In this document: positions 7,711-14,742 of the stretch, piece after piece | Position numbering within the stretch: the first letter of the stretch is position 1 | How the letters are laid out: each line of letters begins with the position of its first letter | DNA from: Pseudomonadota bacterium | GTDB lineage: Bacteria > Desulfobacterota > Desulfobacteria > Desulfobacterales > RPRI01 | Assembly (NCBI GenBank): GCA_018830925.1 | Contig: JAHJRK010000395.1 | Location: 1-22,056 of the forward strand | DNA length: 22,056 bases | Reading direction: 5' to 3' | The notes under the pieces: generated by a model | Seen by the model: only the letters and a program-made list of their open reading frames with translations | The model's database searches: none | Told to the model about the DNA's origin: nothing | Translations under genes and position numbers: made by a program

Positions 7711-8646
7711 ATGAGCAAAGTAATGAGCACTAAAGAAGCTATCTCAAAATTTGTAAACCCCGGAGATTTTCTTTTTATCGGCGGTTATATCTGCAGAACG
7801 CCGTTTGCAGCTATCCATGAAATTATCCGGCAGAATAAAAATAACCTTACTATCACGCGCAGTAATGCAGCGGATGATTTTGATATGATGATCGGTGCCG
7901 GCCTTGTTAAACGTTTTATCGGCACATTTCTCTCCCTCGGAATTTACGGCCTTGGCCGTTGTTACCGCAGATCCATGGAAAAAAGCATTCCGCATAAAAT
8001 CGAGGTTGAAGAATATACCAACCTGTCATTGCCCATGATGCTGATGGCCGGAGCCATGGGAATGCCTTTTGTTCCCGTTAAAGATATGGTCGGAACGGAC
8101 CTTTTAAATGTCAGATCCTTCATGGGGGAAAATAAATACAAAATGATCGATTCTCCCTTTGACGGCAAGCCGATACTTCTGGTTCCGGCGCTTACGCCGG
8201 ATGTTGCCATTATACATGTTCAACAGGCGGATGAAGACGGGAATGCCCAGATGTGGGGAATCGGCGGGGATTGCAGGGTCGGGGCAAATGCGGCCGGAAA
8301 GGTTATCGTAAGTTGTGAGCGGATTGTCAGCAGGGAGATTATAGGGAAAGATCCGTCACGCACAATTGTGCCTTCTTTTAAAGTTGTAGCCGTTACCGAA
8401 GAACCTTTTGGCGCCCATCCCGGCTACACGCCTGGTTTTTATGATGTTGATTTCGGCTATGGGTATCAGTACCAGCAGGCGTCAAACAGTGTTGAAGGAT
8501 TTGATAACTTTCTTAAAGAATGGGTATTCGATATTCAGGACAGAAAGGCTTACACACAGCATTATATCCAGCGGTTCGGATACGAGATGTTCCGAAAACT
8601 CCAGGCCGGTTTTGATTACAGCTATCCGGTCAGTTACGCGTATTAA
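7711..8646 (+). CDS. type I CoA-transferase, alpha subunit (GctA-like)
   Basis: A 311-residue protein of the glutaconate CoA-transferase subunit A / NagB-RpiA-like fold. Visible features are the N-terminal GDFLFIGGYICRTPFAAIHEII, matching the glycine-rich entry of family I CoA-transferases, LMAGAMGMPFVPVKDMVGTDLL, and the conserved block LVPALTPDVAIIHVQQADEDGNAQMWG. Family I enzymes move CoA from a donor acyl-CoA to a carboxylic acid through a glutamyl-CoA intermediate on the beta subunit. The length agrees with GctA (about 320). AGGGAG lies 7 nt upstream of ATG. The beta subunit gene follows after 29 nt. IpdA-type hydrolases of steroid catabolism are related, but the beta subunit here keeps the transferase glutamate. 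Confidence 0.88.
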   Translation: MSKVMSTKEAISKFVNPGDFLFIGGYICRTPFAAIHEIIRQNKNNLTITRSNAADDFDMMIGAGLVKRFIGTFLSLGIYGLGRCYRRSMEKSIPHKIEVEEYTNLSLPMMLMAGAMGMPFVPVKDMVGTDLLNVRSFMGENKYKMIDSPFDGKPILLVPALTPDVAIIHVQQADEDGNAQMWGIGGDCRVGANAAGKVIVSCERIVSREIIGKDPSRTIVPSFKVVAVTEEPFGAHPGYTPGFYDVDFGYGYQYQQASNSVEGFDNFLKEWVFDIQDRKAYTQHYIQRFGYEMFRKLQAGFDYSYPVSYAY

Positions 8647-8675
8647 TATTTTGACGACAGGGGGGCGACACCGGG

Positions 8676-9476
8676 ATGACAAAACATTCAAATGAATATA
8701 TCAAGCCGGAGCTGATGGCATGTTGCGGCGCAAGGGAAATCAGAGACAATAACGTTGTGATCGTGGGAACCGGTTTTCCGGCCATGTCGGCGAATATTGC
8801 CAAACATACCCATGCCCCGAATTGTATCCTGATGCAGGAATCGGGTGTTGTCGATGCCCGGCCTAAAAGACCGGCTCTTTCGGTGGGAGATCCCTGTCTT
8901 AATCCCGGCGCCGCGATGGTTGGGAATCTGCTCGATATAATGGGCATGTTTCTCCAGGCCGGATGGGTGGATATCGGTTTTCTTTCAGGAAGCCAGGTGG
9001 ACAAGTTCGGAAATATTAACACGACTTGTATCGGTAATTATGAAAACCCGAAAAGCAGGCTTCCGGGAAGCGGCGGAGCAAACCCCATCGGAGCGCTGGC
9101 CAAAAAGACTCTCATCATTGCACTCCACGATAAGAAACATCTTGCTGAAAAGGTCGATTTTATTACGACTCCGGGATATATCGACGGGTCGGGTTCGCGT
9201 GAGCGATGGGGACTTCCCGCAAATACAGGCCCGGAATGTATCATAACCAATAAAGCAGTTTTAAAGTTCGACAAAAAAACCGGTGAAACTTTTCTGGAAT
9301 CCTATCATCCGGGCAATTCGGTTGAGGATATTCTTGAAAATACGCCCTGGGAATTGAAAGTGTCCGGTTACGTATACGAAACTAAACCGCCGACCGGAGA
9401 AGAATTGAGGGTTCTGCATGAAATTCTGGACCCTCACCACATGATCGCAATTTATGAAAAGCGGGGGTATGTATGA
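8676..9476 (+). CDS. type I CoA-transferase, beta subunit (GctB-like)
   Basis: A 266-residue partner of the preceding alpha subunit. The segment PNCILMQESGVVDARP contains E55 at the position of the catalytic glutamate of glutaconate CoA-transferase beta (Glu54 in Acidaminococcus), which forms the covalent glutamyl-CoA. Other family blocks are GNLLDIMGMFLQAGWVDIGFLSGSQVD, KFGNINTTCIG and the glycine-rich GSGGANPIGALAKKTLI. Retention of E55 argues for a real CoA-transferase rather than an IpdB-like C-C hydrolase. The stop overlaps the ATG of the MmgE/PrpD gene (ATGA, 9473-9476). The acyl donor and acceptor are unknown. Placement after the glycyl radical enzyme suggests it activates that enzyme's carboxylic acid product. 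Confidence 0.88.
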   Translation: MTKHSNEYIKPELMACCGAREIRDNNVVIVGTGFPAMSANIAKHTHAPNCILMQESGVVDARPKRPALSVGDPCLNPGAAMVGNLLDIMGMFLQAGWVDIGFLSGSQVDKFGNINTTCIGNYENPKSRLPGSGGANPIGALAKKTLIIALHDKKHLAEKVDFITTPGYIDGSGSRERWGLPANTGPECIITNKAVLKFDKKTGETFLESYHPGNSVEDILENTPWELKVSGYVYETKPPTGEELRVLHEILDPHHMIAIYEKRGYV

Positions 9477-10852
9477 CGGATTCTAAGAATTACACTCATG
9501 TACTCGCAGAATTCTGCGCAAACCTTTCATTTGACAAACTTCCGAAAGAGGTCATCCATAAAGCCGGATTATGTATTTTAGACTACATCGCAAATATTTA
9601 CGGATCACTGGAACTGAAAGCAGTCAATGACGTCATCGATTACTTTCGTTCTCAAAGCACCGGGGGATCAACAACAGTCCTTGGATGCGGATTTAAGACG
9701 AATCAGCTTCATGCCGTGTTTATCAACGGGACAACCGCTGAGGCCATCGAAGCCCAGGACGGTTACCGGTTTGGCGGAAATCATCCCGGAGTTGCGGTTA
9801 TTCCGGCGGCAATTGCCGCTGCGGAAGAACGGGGTCTCGGGGGGAAGGAAATCATTGAGGCGGTTGTGGCCGGCTATGAAGTCGCCAACAGACCGGCTGC
9901 TGCAATGCACCCGTGGCATACCCTGTCCGGTTTTCTGCCCACAGGGACGTGCGGCGCTTTTGGCGCTGCCGCTGCAGCGGCCCGTATATATAAATACAAT
10001 ACATCAAAAATGTTAAATGCCATCGGGAATGCCGGTTATCTGCTTCCATTATCCATGGCGGAACATCTGATGGGTGGTTTTTCCATCAAGATTGTTCAGG
10101 GAGGGCAGGCCGCGAGCGCGGGCATGATGGCTGCCGGATTATCAGGAAAGGGGCTTACAGGCTCGGATCAGGTCCTTGAAGGTTCAATTTTAAATGGCGG
10201 TTTTATGCAAATAACGACAAAAGTGGCTCCAAAAATGGAAAAAATTACGGATGGGCTCGGTGAGAAGTATTCTATCCTTGACGTATATTTCAAGCCATAT
10301 ACCGCGTGCCGCCATACGCATGGCGCGGCGCAGGCCGCGCTTGAGCTGGTCAAAGAGCATGATATCTCTTGGCAGCTGATAGAAAAAGTCAGGGTCTTTA
10401 CCTATGGCATTGCCGAACTTGCCGTCGGAAAAGGCATAAGAAAGAATGATTCTTTTGTTTCCGCCCAATTTTCAATTCCCTATGTTGTCGCAGCATGTCT
10501 TATGGACGGTGATCTTGGGCCGCTCCAATTAACGGAAAAGAGGATGTCGGATGAAGCACTGATAAAGCTTTCCGAAAAAATCACTGTGAGCACCGACGAG
10601 ACATTGAATAAAATGTATCCTGAAAAAACCGCAAGCCGTGTAGAAATATCGTTAAAAGACAACCGTGTTTTAACAAGGCAGGTTGATATTCCCAAAGGAG
10701 ACCCGCGGGACCCCATGGAAGAAGGAGATATCATTCGAAAGCTGAAACAATATGCGGGTGATCGGGATATCGGGCCTATTGACCGGATTATTGAAAAAAT
10801 AATCAACCTGGAAAATGTTTCGGATATAAGAGACATTACCAACCTTGTCTGA
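9473..10852 (+). CDS. MmgE/PrpD-family protein (dehydratase/decarboxylase-like)
   Basis: A 459-residue MmgE/PrpD protein. The family includes 2-methylcitrate dehydratase, cis-aconitate decarboxylase and iminodisuccinate epimerase. Recognisable blocks are the N-terminal helical domain (HKAGLCILDYIANIYGS), HPGVAVIPAAIAAAE (104-118), MGGFSIKIVQGGQAASAGMMAA with K206, and FKPYTACRHTHGAAQAA with K274, R280 and H281. The usual aspartate-rich AxDFDD segment reads AIEAQD (91-96), so most of the family's acidic pair is altered. This suggests a non-standard substrate. It is translationally coupled to the CoA-transferase beta gene (4-nt overlap) and is 41 nt upstream of the acyl-CoA dehydrogenase. It probably adds or removes water, or decarboxylates, within the same pathway; the reaction is inferred from the family only. 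Confidence 0.88.
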   Translation: MTDSKNYTHVLAEFCANLSFDKLPKEVIHKAGLCILDYIANIYGSLELKAVNDVIDYFRSQSTGGSTTVLGCGFKTNQLHAVFINGTTAEAIEAQDGYRFGGNHPGVAVIPAAIAAAEERGLGGKEIIEAVVAGYEVANRPAAAMHPWHTLSGFLPTGTCGAFGAAAAAARIYKYNTSKMLNAIGNAGYLLPLSMAEHLMGGFSIKIVQGGQAASAGMMAAGLSGKGLTGSDQVLEGSILNGGFMQITTKVAPKMEKITDGLGEKYSILDVYFKPYTACRHTHGAAQAALELVKEHDISWQLIEKVRVFTYGIAELAVGKGIRKNDSFVSAQFSIPYVVAACLMDGDLGPLQLTEKRMSDEALIKLSEKITVSTDETLNKMYPEKTASRVEISLKDNRVLTRQVDIPKGDPRDPMEEGDIIRKLKQYAGDRDIGPIDRIIEKIINLENVSDIRDITNLV

Positions 10853-10893
10853 AATTCTATTGATCCTGAATTAAAACTTAAAGAGGTGGCACA

Positions 10894-12054
10894 GTGGATT
10901 TTAGTCTTACAAAAGAGCAGAAAATGTTGCTTGACTCACTTAAAGATATGGGCAAACGGGAAAACTTCAAAGAACTGGCGGTACAAATAGACGCCACCGG
11001 GGAATTCCCTCATCATCTGACAGGCAAATATGCCGAGATGGGACTTTTGGGCATGACACTTTCACCTGAATACGGCGGCGGAGGGGAGCCTTCGATAACC
11101 GCCATTCTGGCGATTGAAGAACTTGCAAAGCACAGCCCAATGATAGCAGCGCCGGTTTTTGAATCAAATGTCGGTCCGGTGCGTGTCATTGATATGTTCG
11201 GCACAGAGCAGCAAAAAAAGAGCATCATACCCGGAGTATGTGAGGGAAATCATAGTGTATCGGTCTGCATGACAGAGCCTGAAGCAGGTTCCGACCTTAC
11301 ATCCCTTGAGACATTTGCCGAGGATAAAGGGGATCATTATATTTTAAACGGAAGGAAATGCTTTATTACCGGCGGCGGCTTTGCCAGCCATTACCTTGTG
11401 TATACCCGTTTTGGCGAAATTAAGGGTTATAAGGGAATCGGCGGCATTATTCTTAAAAAAGGAATGCCCGGTTTCACATTCGGCAAACAGGAAGAGTTTA
11501 TGGGACTGCGCGGAATGCCTTCCTGTGATCTATATTTTGATAATGTGAAAGTGCCGAAAGAGGACGTGGTGATTCAGCCCGGAGACTTCGGCAATCTCAT
11601 GCTGACATTTGATATTGAGCGTTGCGGAAATGCCGCCATGTGTCTCGGGACTGCCGGAGGAGCGCTGGAGGCAGCAAAAAATTATGCTTTGCAGAGAAAA
11701 GCGTTCGGCCGACCGATTTGTGAATTTCAGGATATTCAGTTCACCGTCGCCGATATGGCCATGAAACTGGATGCGGCAAGGCTGCTTGTATATCGCGCCG
11801 CAACTGGCGCGGGGCAAGGACTGCCGTCTGTTTATGAGGCGTCGATGGCCAAATGTTATGCCAATGAGATGGTCAGGGAAGTAACTGATAAAGCCATGCT
11901 TGTGTTCGGCGGATACGGATACAGCAAGGATTTTCCGGTTGAGCGGATGCTAAGGGATGCCAGGGCGTGGGGAGTGGCGGGAGGCACGCTTCAAATGCTT
12001 CGCATAACCATGGCCAGTATGCTGTTTGGGAGACGGTTTGATCAAAGAAAATAA
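10894..12054 (+). CDS. acyl-CoA dehydrogenase
   Basis: A 386-residue flavoprotein of normal acyl-CoA dehydrogenase length. It has the N-terminal helical domain with GLLGMTLSPEYGGGG, the FAD-binding CMTEPEAGSDLTSL and FITGGGFASHYLV, FDIERCGNAAMCLGTAGGALEAAKNYALQRKAFGRPI, and the C-terminal VFGGYGYSKDFPVERMLRDAR. The start is GTG 10894, preceded by AAGAGGTGG. At the position of the MCAD catalytic glutamate (YEGT) this protein has AGGT (362-365), so the base must come from elsewhere, as in isovaleryl- and long-chain acyl-CoA dehydrogenases. The family oxidises acyl-CoA to 2-enoyl-CoA and passes electrons to ETF. In this context it would act on the CoA thioester made by the adjacent transferase. 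Confidence 0.93.
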   Translation: MDFSLTKEQKMLLDSLKDMGKRENFKELAVQIDATGEFPHHLTGKYAEMGLLGMTLSPEYGGGGEPSITAILAIEELAKHSPMIAAPVFESNVGPVRVIDMFGTEQQKKSIIPGVCEGNHSVSVCMTEPEAGSDLTSLETFAEDKGDHYILNGRKCFITGGGFASHYLVYTRFGEIKGYKGIGGIILKKGMPGFTFGKQEEFMGLRGMPSCDLYFDNVKVPKEDVVIQPGDFGNLMLTFDIERCGNAAMCLGTAGGALEAAKNYALQRKAFGRPICEFQDIQFTVADMAMKLDAARLLVYRAATGAGQGLPSVYEASMAKCYANEMVREVTDKAMLVFGGYGYSKDFPVERMLRDARAWGVAGGTLQMLRITMASMLFGRRFDQRK

Positions 12055-12057
12055 ATA

Positions 12058-12199
12058 GTTTCCATCCGGAAATGGCTCTTTTGTGCGATCTCGGTGTCAA
12101 TCTGCGGGATTACTTGTGCGGCATACATCGCGTATGCCTCCGCGCAATCCCTTGATTTCCTTGAGCTTGCCCAAAATTGCCGATTTCCGGATTGGAAAC
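12058..12199. repeat. palindromic intergenic repeat, family with 4982-5107
   Basis: GTTTCCA...TCCGGAAAT (from 12058) pairs with ATTTCCGGAT-TGGAAAC (ending 12199). The centre GCATAC-ATCGC-GTATGC lies at 12121-12137. The central GCGGCATAC...GTATGCCTC closely resembles GCGGCGTAC...GTACGCCTC of the 5.0-kb element, though the outer arms differ. It begins 3 nt after the acyl-CoA dehydrogenase stop and fills most of the gap before the SCP2-like gene. It could end or attenuate the catabolic transcript. Confidence 0.7.
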
Positions 12200-12276
12200 G
12201 TAATAATATGCAAACTTTATTTGCGCATGAACACTATATGATTTTGAATTGTTAATAAAAAACGGGGGGGGACTTT

Positions 12277-12717
12277 ATGGGAGAATATTATCGCGATGCC
12301 GCGCATCTGTATGAAATCTATGGGTACTTTATGGATAAGGTTATGACGGATCCTAAAATCGGTCCCAAACTGGCCAGAGCCGGTATTATCATCAAGTTCA
12401 TCTATACTGATCCTGATACGGAAATTACAATCGATTTGAGAAATAAGCCTGAAAAGGAAGGATATTTCGGCAGTTTTTACCTGGGGCCTACTGACATTAA
12501 AGAAGATGTATGGTCCAAACAGAGCGCTGATCACTCTCATCGTTTCTGGCACGGGCTTGAAAATCCGATTGCCGCAGTTACCCGCGGAAAAGTCAAGCAG
12601 GGCGGTAAAATAACCGCAATGCTGAAACTGCTGCCGGTTGTAAGACCGATGTTTCAGTACTTTCCGATCATATTAAAAGAATTGGGTTATGAGAATCTTA
12701 TCGTTACCAAAAAATAA
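12277..12717 (+). CDS. SCP2-like sterol/lipid-carrier domain protein
   Basis: A 146-residue protein resembling a stand-alone SCP2 (sterol carrier protein 2) domain. It has an N-terminal helical leader, a beta strand pair IIIKFIYTDPDTEITIDLRN, a middle DIKEDVWSKQSADHSHRFWHGLENPIAAVTRGKVKQGGKITAMLKLLP that matches the family's pattern (helix, then the Gly-Lys-hydrophobic strand GKVKxxGK), and a C-terminal hydrophobic helix. SCP2 domains bind fatty acyl-CoA, sterols or other apolar molecules in the cytoplasm. A run of eight G residues acts as ribosome-binding site 6 nt before the ATG. It lies in line with, but 222 nt beyond, the acyl-CoA dehydrogenase gene. If it belongs to the locus, it hints at a hydrophobic substrate. 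Assignment rests on pattern recognition only. Confidence 0.62.
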   Translation: MGEYYRDAAHLYEIYGYFMDKVMTDPKIGPKLARAGIIIKFIYTDPDTEITIDLRNKPEKEGYFGSFYLGPTDIKEDVWSKQSADHSHRFWHGLENPIAAVTRGKVKQGGKITAMLKLLPVVRPMFQYFPIILKELGYENLIVTKK

Positions 12718-12771
12718 ACTGAGACTTTTTTCGGGAAGTGAGCTGAATCACATTAATTGTCGTTGATCACA

Positions 12772-12818
12772 TGTCTCACTATTAACTTAAGTGGTGCGCT
12801 TTGAAGTTGAGTTCACCC
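12772..12818. repeat. 47-bp direct repeat, left copy (IS-end-like)
   Basis: The segment from TGTCTCAC to GTTCACCC matches 21945-21991 over 47 nt with five mismatches and no gaps. The shared core includes CTTAAGTGGTGC and CTTTGAAGTTGA. Similarity stops at both ends. The two copies lie in the same orientation and bracket the accessory region. It resembles the end of an insertion sequence, but no transposase is attached here. The rest of the 298-nt gap (12718-13015) shows no gene. Confidence 0.65.
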
Positions 12819-12875
12819 TTTCCTCTTGACCCATGACGTCAAACCGTTTTGGAAATTCTCGTAATACTTACCAGC

Positions 12876-12903
12876 TTGTGCAATCTTTTATTGATTTTAT
12901 GAT
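12876..12903 (+). promoter_or_regulatory. candidate promoter of the toxin-antitoxin pair
   Basis: TTGTGC at 12876-12881 and TATGAT at 12898-12903 are spaced by 16 nt, upstream of the antitoxin start at 13016. The -35 match is only moderate, so this is a weak call based on box similarity and position. Confidence 0.3.
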
Positions 12904-13015
12904 GTAAGTGTATATAATTAAACAAGTTGATGCAGCCAGGGAAATGATTGCAGTTAAGAAACAGAATATAATACATGAACATAATCATGTTTTAATTGCC
13001 AAAAGGAGATTGATT

Positions 13016-13237
13016 ATGCCGGAAGTCAGCTATAATCATGTAATATCTGAAATAAAGACATTAAATTTATCTGAGCAGCTTCGTCTTCTGGAAGAAACTG
13101 CGATCCTGATTCGCAAAAAGACAATCGGAACTCAGCCGCGCAGCATTCTGGAACTTAAAGGGAAAGGTAAGGATATCTGGAATGGCCTTAATGTAAAAGC
13201 GTATATTGATGAGGAAAGATCGTCGTGGAATGGATAA
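13016..13237 (+). CDS. putative antitoxin of a VapBC-type pair
   Basis: A 73-residue protein with a short N-terminal helical region (VISEIKTLNLSEQLRLLEETAILIRKK) and a C-terminal tail with DIWNGLNVKAYIDEERSSWNG. This is the layout of small antitoxins that bind the partner toxin with their tail. I start it at ATG 13016 because AAAAGGAG lies 7 nt upstream; the frame is open further back to an ATG at 12908, but that has no ribosome-binding site. It overlaps the PIN toxin gene by 13 nt, the usual arrangement for co-translated antitoxin-toxin pairs. I do not recognise the DNA-binding family. The identity as antitoxin rests on size and context. Confidence 0.7.
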   Translation: MPEVSYNHVISEIKTLNLSEQLRLLEETAILIRKKTIGTQPRSILELKGKGKDIWNGLNVKAYIDEERSSWNG

Positions 13238-13662
13238 ATGATCTACAGGGAAAGACGGTTGGTCTTGATACGGCGCCGCTGATTTATTTTATTGAGGAAA
13301 ATCCAACCTATCTCGAAGCTGTAAGACTTTTCTTTGAGGCAATGGACAGGGGCGATTTTGCGGTTGTCACTTCAACAATAACATTATTGGAAGTGCTTGT
13401 GCATCCATTACGCAGCAATAACAGAGAACTTGCAGCAGAGTACCGTGACATTTTGCTCAATTCAAGGCTGATGACCATGGAAGTATCAAATACTATTGCG
13501 GAACAGGCAGCCCGGCTCCGGGCGACCCATAATATCCGTACCCCCGATGCAATTCAAATCAGTGCAGCCTTAAACGCAGGCGCATCTCACTTTTTTACCA
13601 ATGATGTCCGGCTGCCCGCTATATCATCTATACAGATTATTTCTCTTGATTCTTTAATTTAA
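13225..13662 (+). CDS. PIN-domain toxin ribonuclease (VapC-like)
   Basis: A 145-residue PIN domain with all four acidic metal ligands visible: D15 (VGLDTAPLIYF), E56 (TLLEVL), D108 (RTPDAIQ) and D127 (FFTNDVRLP). Intact VapC-type toxins cleave tRNA or rRNA using Mg2+ at this site and are held by the partner antitoxin. The start is GTG 13225, inside the antitoxin gene, with GAGGAAAG about 7 nt upstream. With every catalytic residue in place and normal length, the toxin looks functional. The pair sits just inside the left 47-bp repeat, in keeping with a role in maintaining the accessory segment. Confidence 0.88.
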   Translation: MEWINDLQGKTVGLDTAPLIYFIEENPTYLEAVRLFFEAMDRGDFAVVTSTITLLEVLVHPLRSNNRELAAEYRDILLNSRLMTMEVSNTIAEQAARLRATHNIRTPDAIQISAALNAGASHFFTNDVRLPAISSIQIISLDSLI

Positions 13663-14185
13663 AAGCGTCGGCATCTAATCATTTTTTATATTTAAATCAA
13701 TATTTAATCACCAATCAAAATGTGACACCGTAAGACACTGCCTCGGCTTTCTTGTGCGCGATTTGCCAATCTTTCCCCCGTTTCACTTGCTGAACTTATA
13801 CTTTGATGAACATCCCGAAAACGACGGTGAAAACCGGTGGAGTGTTGAGGATGAAAGAGCCTCACGGTGAAGGAGTAGCGACCCACACCGGCCCTGAGTC
13901 ATGCGGTGATACCAGTAATGGTGTGACTGAAGCGTTGACAGGGGTACGCACGGGCCAAGTATGGAGCCACGAAATACATCTAAGTTCAAGGTGCCGACGT
14001 TGTGGGACGAGGCGGAAGGCAACACTGCCTGAGTCGATAGCGCGAGAGGCAGGCAGACCTTGCGGGGTCGAAGACCTTGAGCACGTGCGGAAACACACCA
14101 CGCGGGAACCGGGAGATCCCATGTTTACCCTGGGCATGAGGTTAGCCGAAGGTCGCATTGGGAAGTCTAAGGACACAAGCCAATG

Positions 14186-14413
14186 ATGAACGGGCATGGG
14201 AAGTCGGACAGTTTCATAGTACCTGAGAAGTTGCCGAACAAAGCTGAAGAAGCAGCGGAGGCAATAGAGGGAAGGGAACTGGCCAAGGGGAACCTGATCC
14301 AGCGAAACGCGCACCGGACACAGAGCCGGGAGAGCGTGCATAGTGGGCTGGAGAGGGTGCGCGAAGCGGTAAAGAAGGATAGGAAGGACACATCTGTCAT
14401 CCTTATCCGCTGA
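14186..14413 (+). pseudogene. ltrA: truncated group II intron reverse transcriptase/maturase (N-terminus only)
   Basis: The frame starts MNGHGKSD, then PNKAEEAAEAIEGRELAKGN, AHRTQSRESVHSGLERVREAVKKD. This matches the leader that precedes the reverse-transcriptase domain in a large family of group II intron proteins (recognised from memory). After about residue 67 the similarity ends and the frame closes within nine codons. The RT domain with its YADD motif, the maturase domain and any endonuclease are absent. The ORF lies in intron domain IV, as expected. At the deletion point, 14377-14390 and 14395-14408 can pair to form a short stem. Confidence 0.85.
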
Positions 14414-14441
14414 CCCGCTTTGACGCTTTTACCCAAGGTAA

Positions 14442-14475
14442 GAGCCCGGTGCGTTAGTAGCGCACGCCGGGATCT
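14442..14475 (+). ncRNA. group II intron domain V
   Basis: A 34-nt hairpin, the exact usual length of domain V, opening with the catalytic AGC triad within GAGCCC. The lower stem pairs CCCGG with CCGGG, a two-nt CG bulge interrupts the 3' strand, and the upper stem pairs UGCG with CGCA. The loop is UUAGUAG rather than the common GAAA tetraloop. Domain VI follows directly and would hold the branch-point A near 14494-14495 (GGTAACC). Confidence 0.85.
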
Positions 14476-14514
14476 GTGCGGGGGGTGCCGGGTAACCGGT
14501 ATCCCTACCGCGAC

Positions 14515-14634
14515 CATGTCTTCCTCCGATTTGCGAACTCCAGTCTCAGCAGAAAATCTCTGGGAGCCGGGCGCCTTACCGCCACTTTCCTTTGCAATAC
14601 GCCTTATTTCCGAAAGTATTTCTTGTTTAGTCAT
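14515..14634 (-). pseudogene. N-terminal remnant of a homing-endonuclease-associated-repeat protein, cut by the intron
   Basis: From ATG 14634 the first 40 codons read MTKQEILSEIRRIAKESGGK, then APGSQRFSAETGV. This resembles the homing endonuclease-associated repeat (HNH_repeat: helix, G-K-P, F..ETG). AAGGTAAGA precedes the ATG. The frame meets the antisense group II intron exactly at its 3' boundary. On the other side of the intron, joining in frame would give only about 12 further residues before a stop, with no similarity to the repeat. The original gene is therefore either very short or was rearranged. It lies just downstream of an attC-like hairpin, as a cassette gene would. Confidence 0.5.
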
Positions 14635-14648
14635 ATTCTTACCTTAAT

Positions 14649-14709
14649 GCATAACATTGCGCTTCAGCCGCGCAGCCCTTTCACGTCGGCTGTAAGCACC
14701 TGGTTCGGC
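14649..14709. other. attC-like recombination hairpin
   Basis: GCATAAC (14649-14655) and GTTCGGC (14703-14709) each match an integron core consensus (RYYYAAC / GTTRRRY) at six of seven positions. Between them the arms fold: AAC-ATTGCGCTT-CAGCCG pairs with CGGCTG-A-AGCACCTG-GTT, leaving an unpaired base as attC sites do. On the minus strand the cores read GCCGAAC...GTTATGC. It lies 34 nt past the stop of the ABC gene. No integrase gene is in the window, so this is a structural resemblance only. Confidence 0.45.
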
Positions 14710-14742
14710 GCTCCGCCTGACCTTACTTTCAACTTGAAGTGC

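Larger units (their letters stand above)
13754..14514 (+). mobile_element. group II intron with deleted reverse-transcriptase ORF
   Basis: The segment begins with GTGCG (13754-13758), the conserved group II 5' end. It carries a structured GC-rich ribozyme region (domains I-III, about 13760-14180), then the first codons of an intron-encoded protein. At 14442-14475 it has a 34-nt domain V: GAGCCCGG/CCGGG stem, UGCG/CGCA, two-nt CG bulge. A domain VI-like stem follows and the 3' end is CTACCGCGAC (14505-14514). The total of about 761 nt is far below the 2-3 kb of a full element, because nearly the whole reverse transcriptase is missing. It may still splice if a relative supplies the maturase. 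Exact ends are my reading of the consensus boundaries. The intron lies antisense to the ORF remnant that abuts its 3' end. Confidence 0.88.

Noticed and set aside
7711..9476. IpdAB-type ring-cleaving hydrolase for steroid catabolism
   Set aside because: The beta subunit keeps the catalytic CoA-transferase glutamate (E55), so an ordinary transferase is more likely.
13690..13753. Intrinsic terminator before the intron, which would indicate a class C insertion site
   Set aside because: Only a weak GTGAC/GACAC-type pairing and no proper T-tract; not enough to call.
13803..14186. A 127-codon plus-strand frame beginning MNIPKTTVKTGG
   Set aside because: It lies wholly in the ribozyme domains of the group II intron; its apparent coding quality comes from conserved RNA sequence.
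13862..14341. Minus-strand frame of 159 codons opposite the intron
   Set aside because: Antisense to the conserved intron RNA, no recognisable domain, and no ribosome-binding site.
14167..14634. A 155-codon minus-strand protein from ATG 14634
   Set aside because: Only the first 40 codons precede the intron boundary; the remainder is translated through antisense intron sequence.
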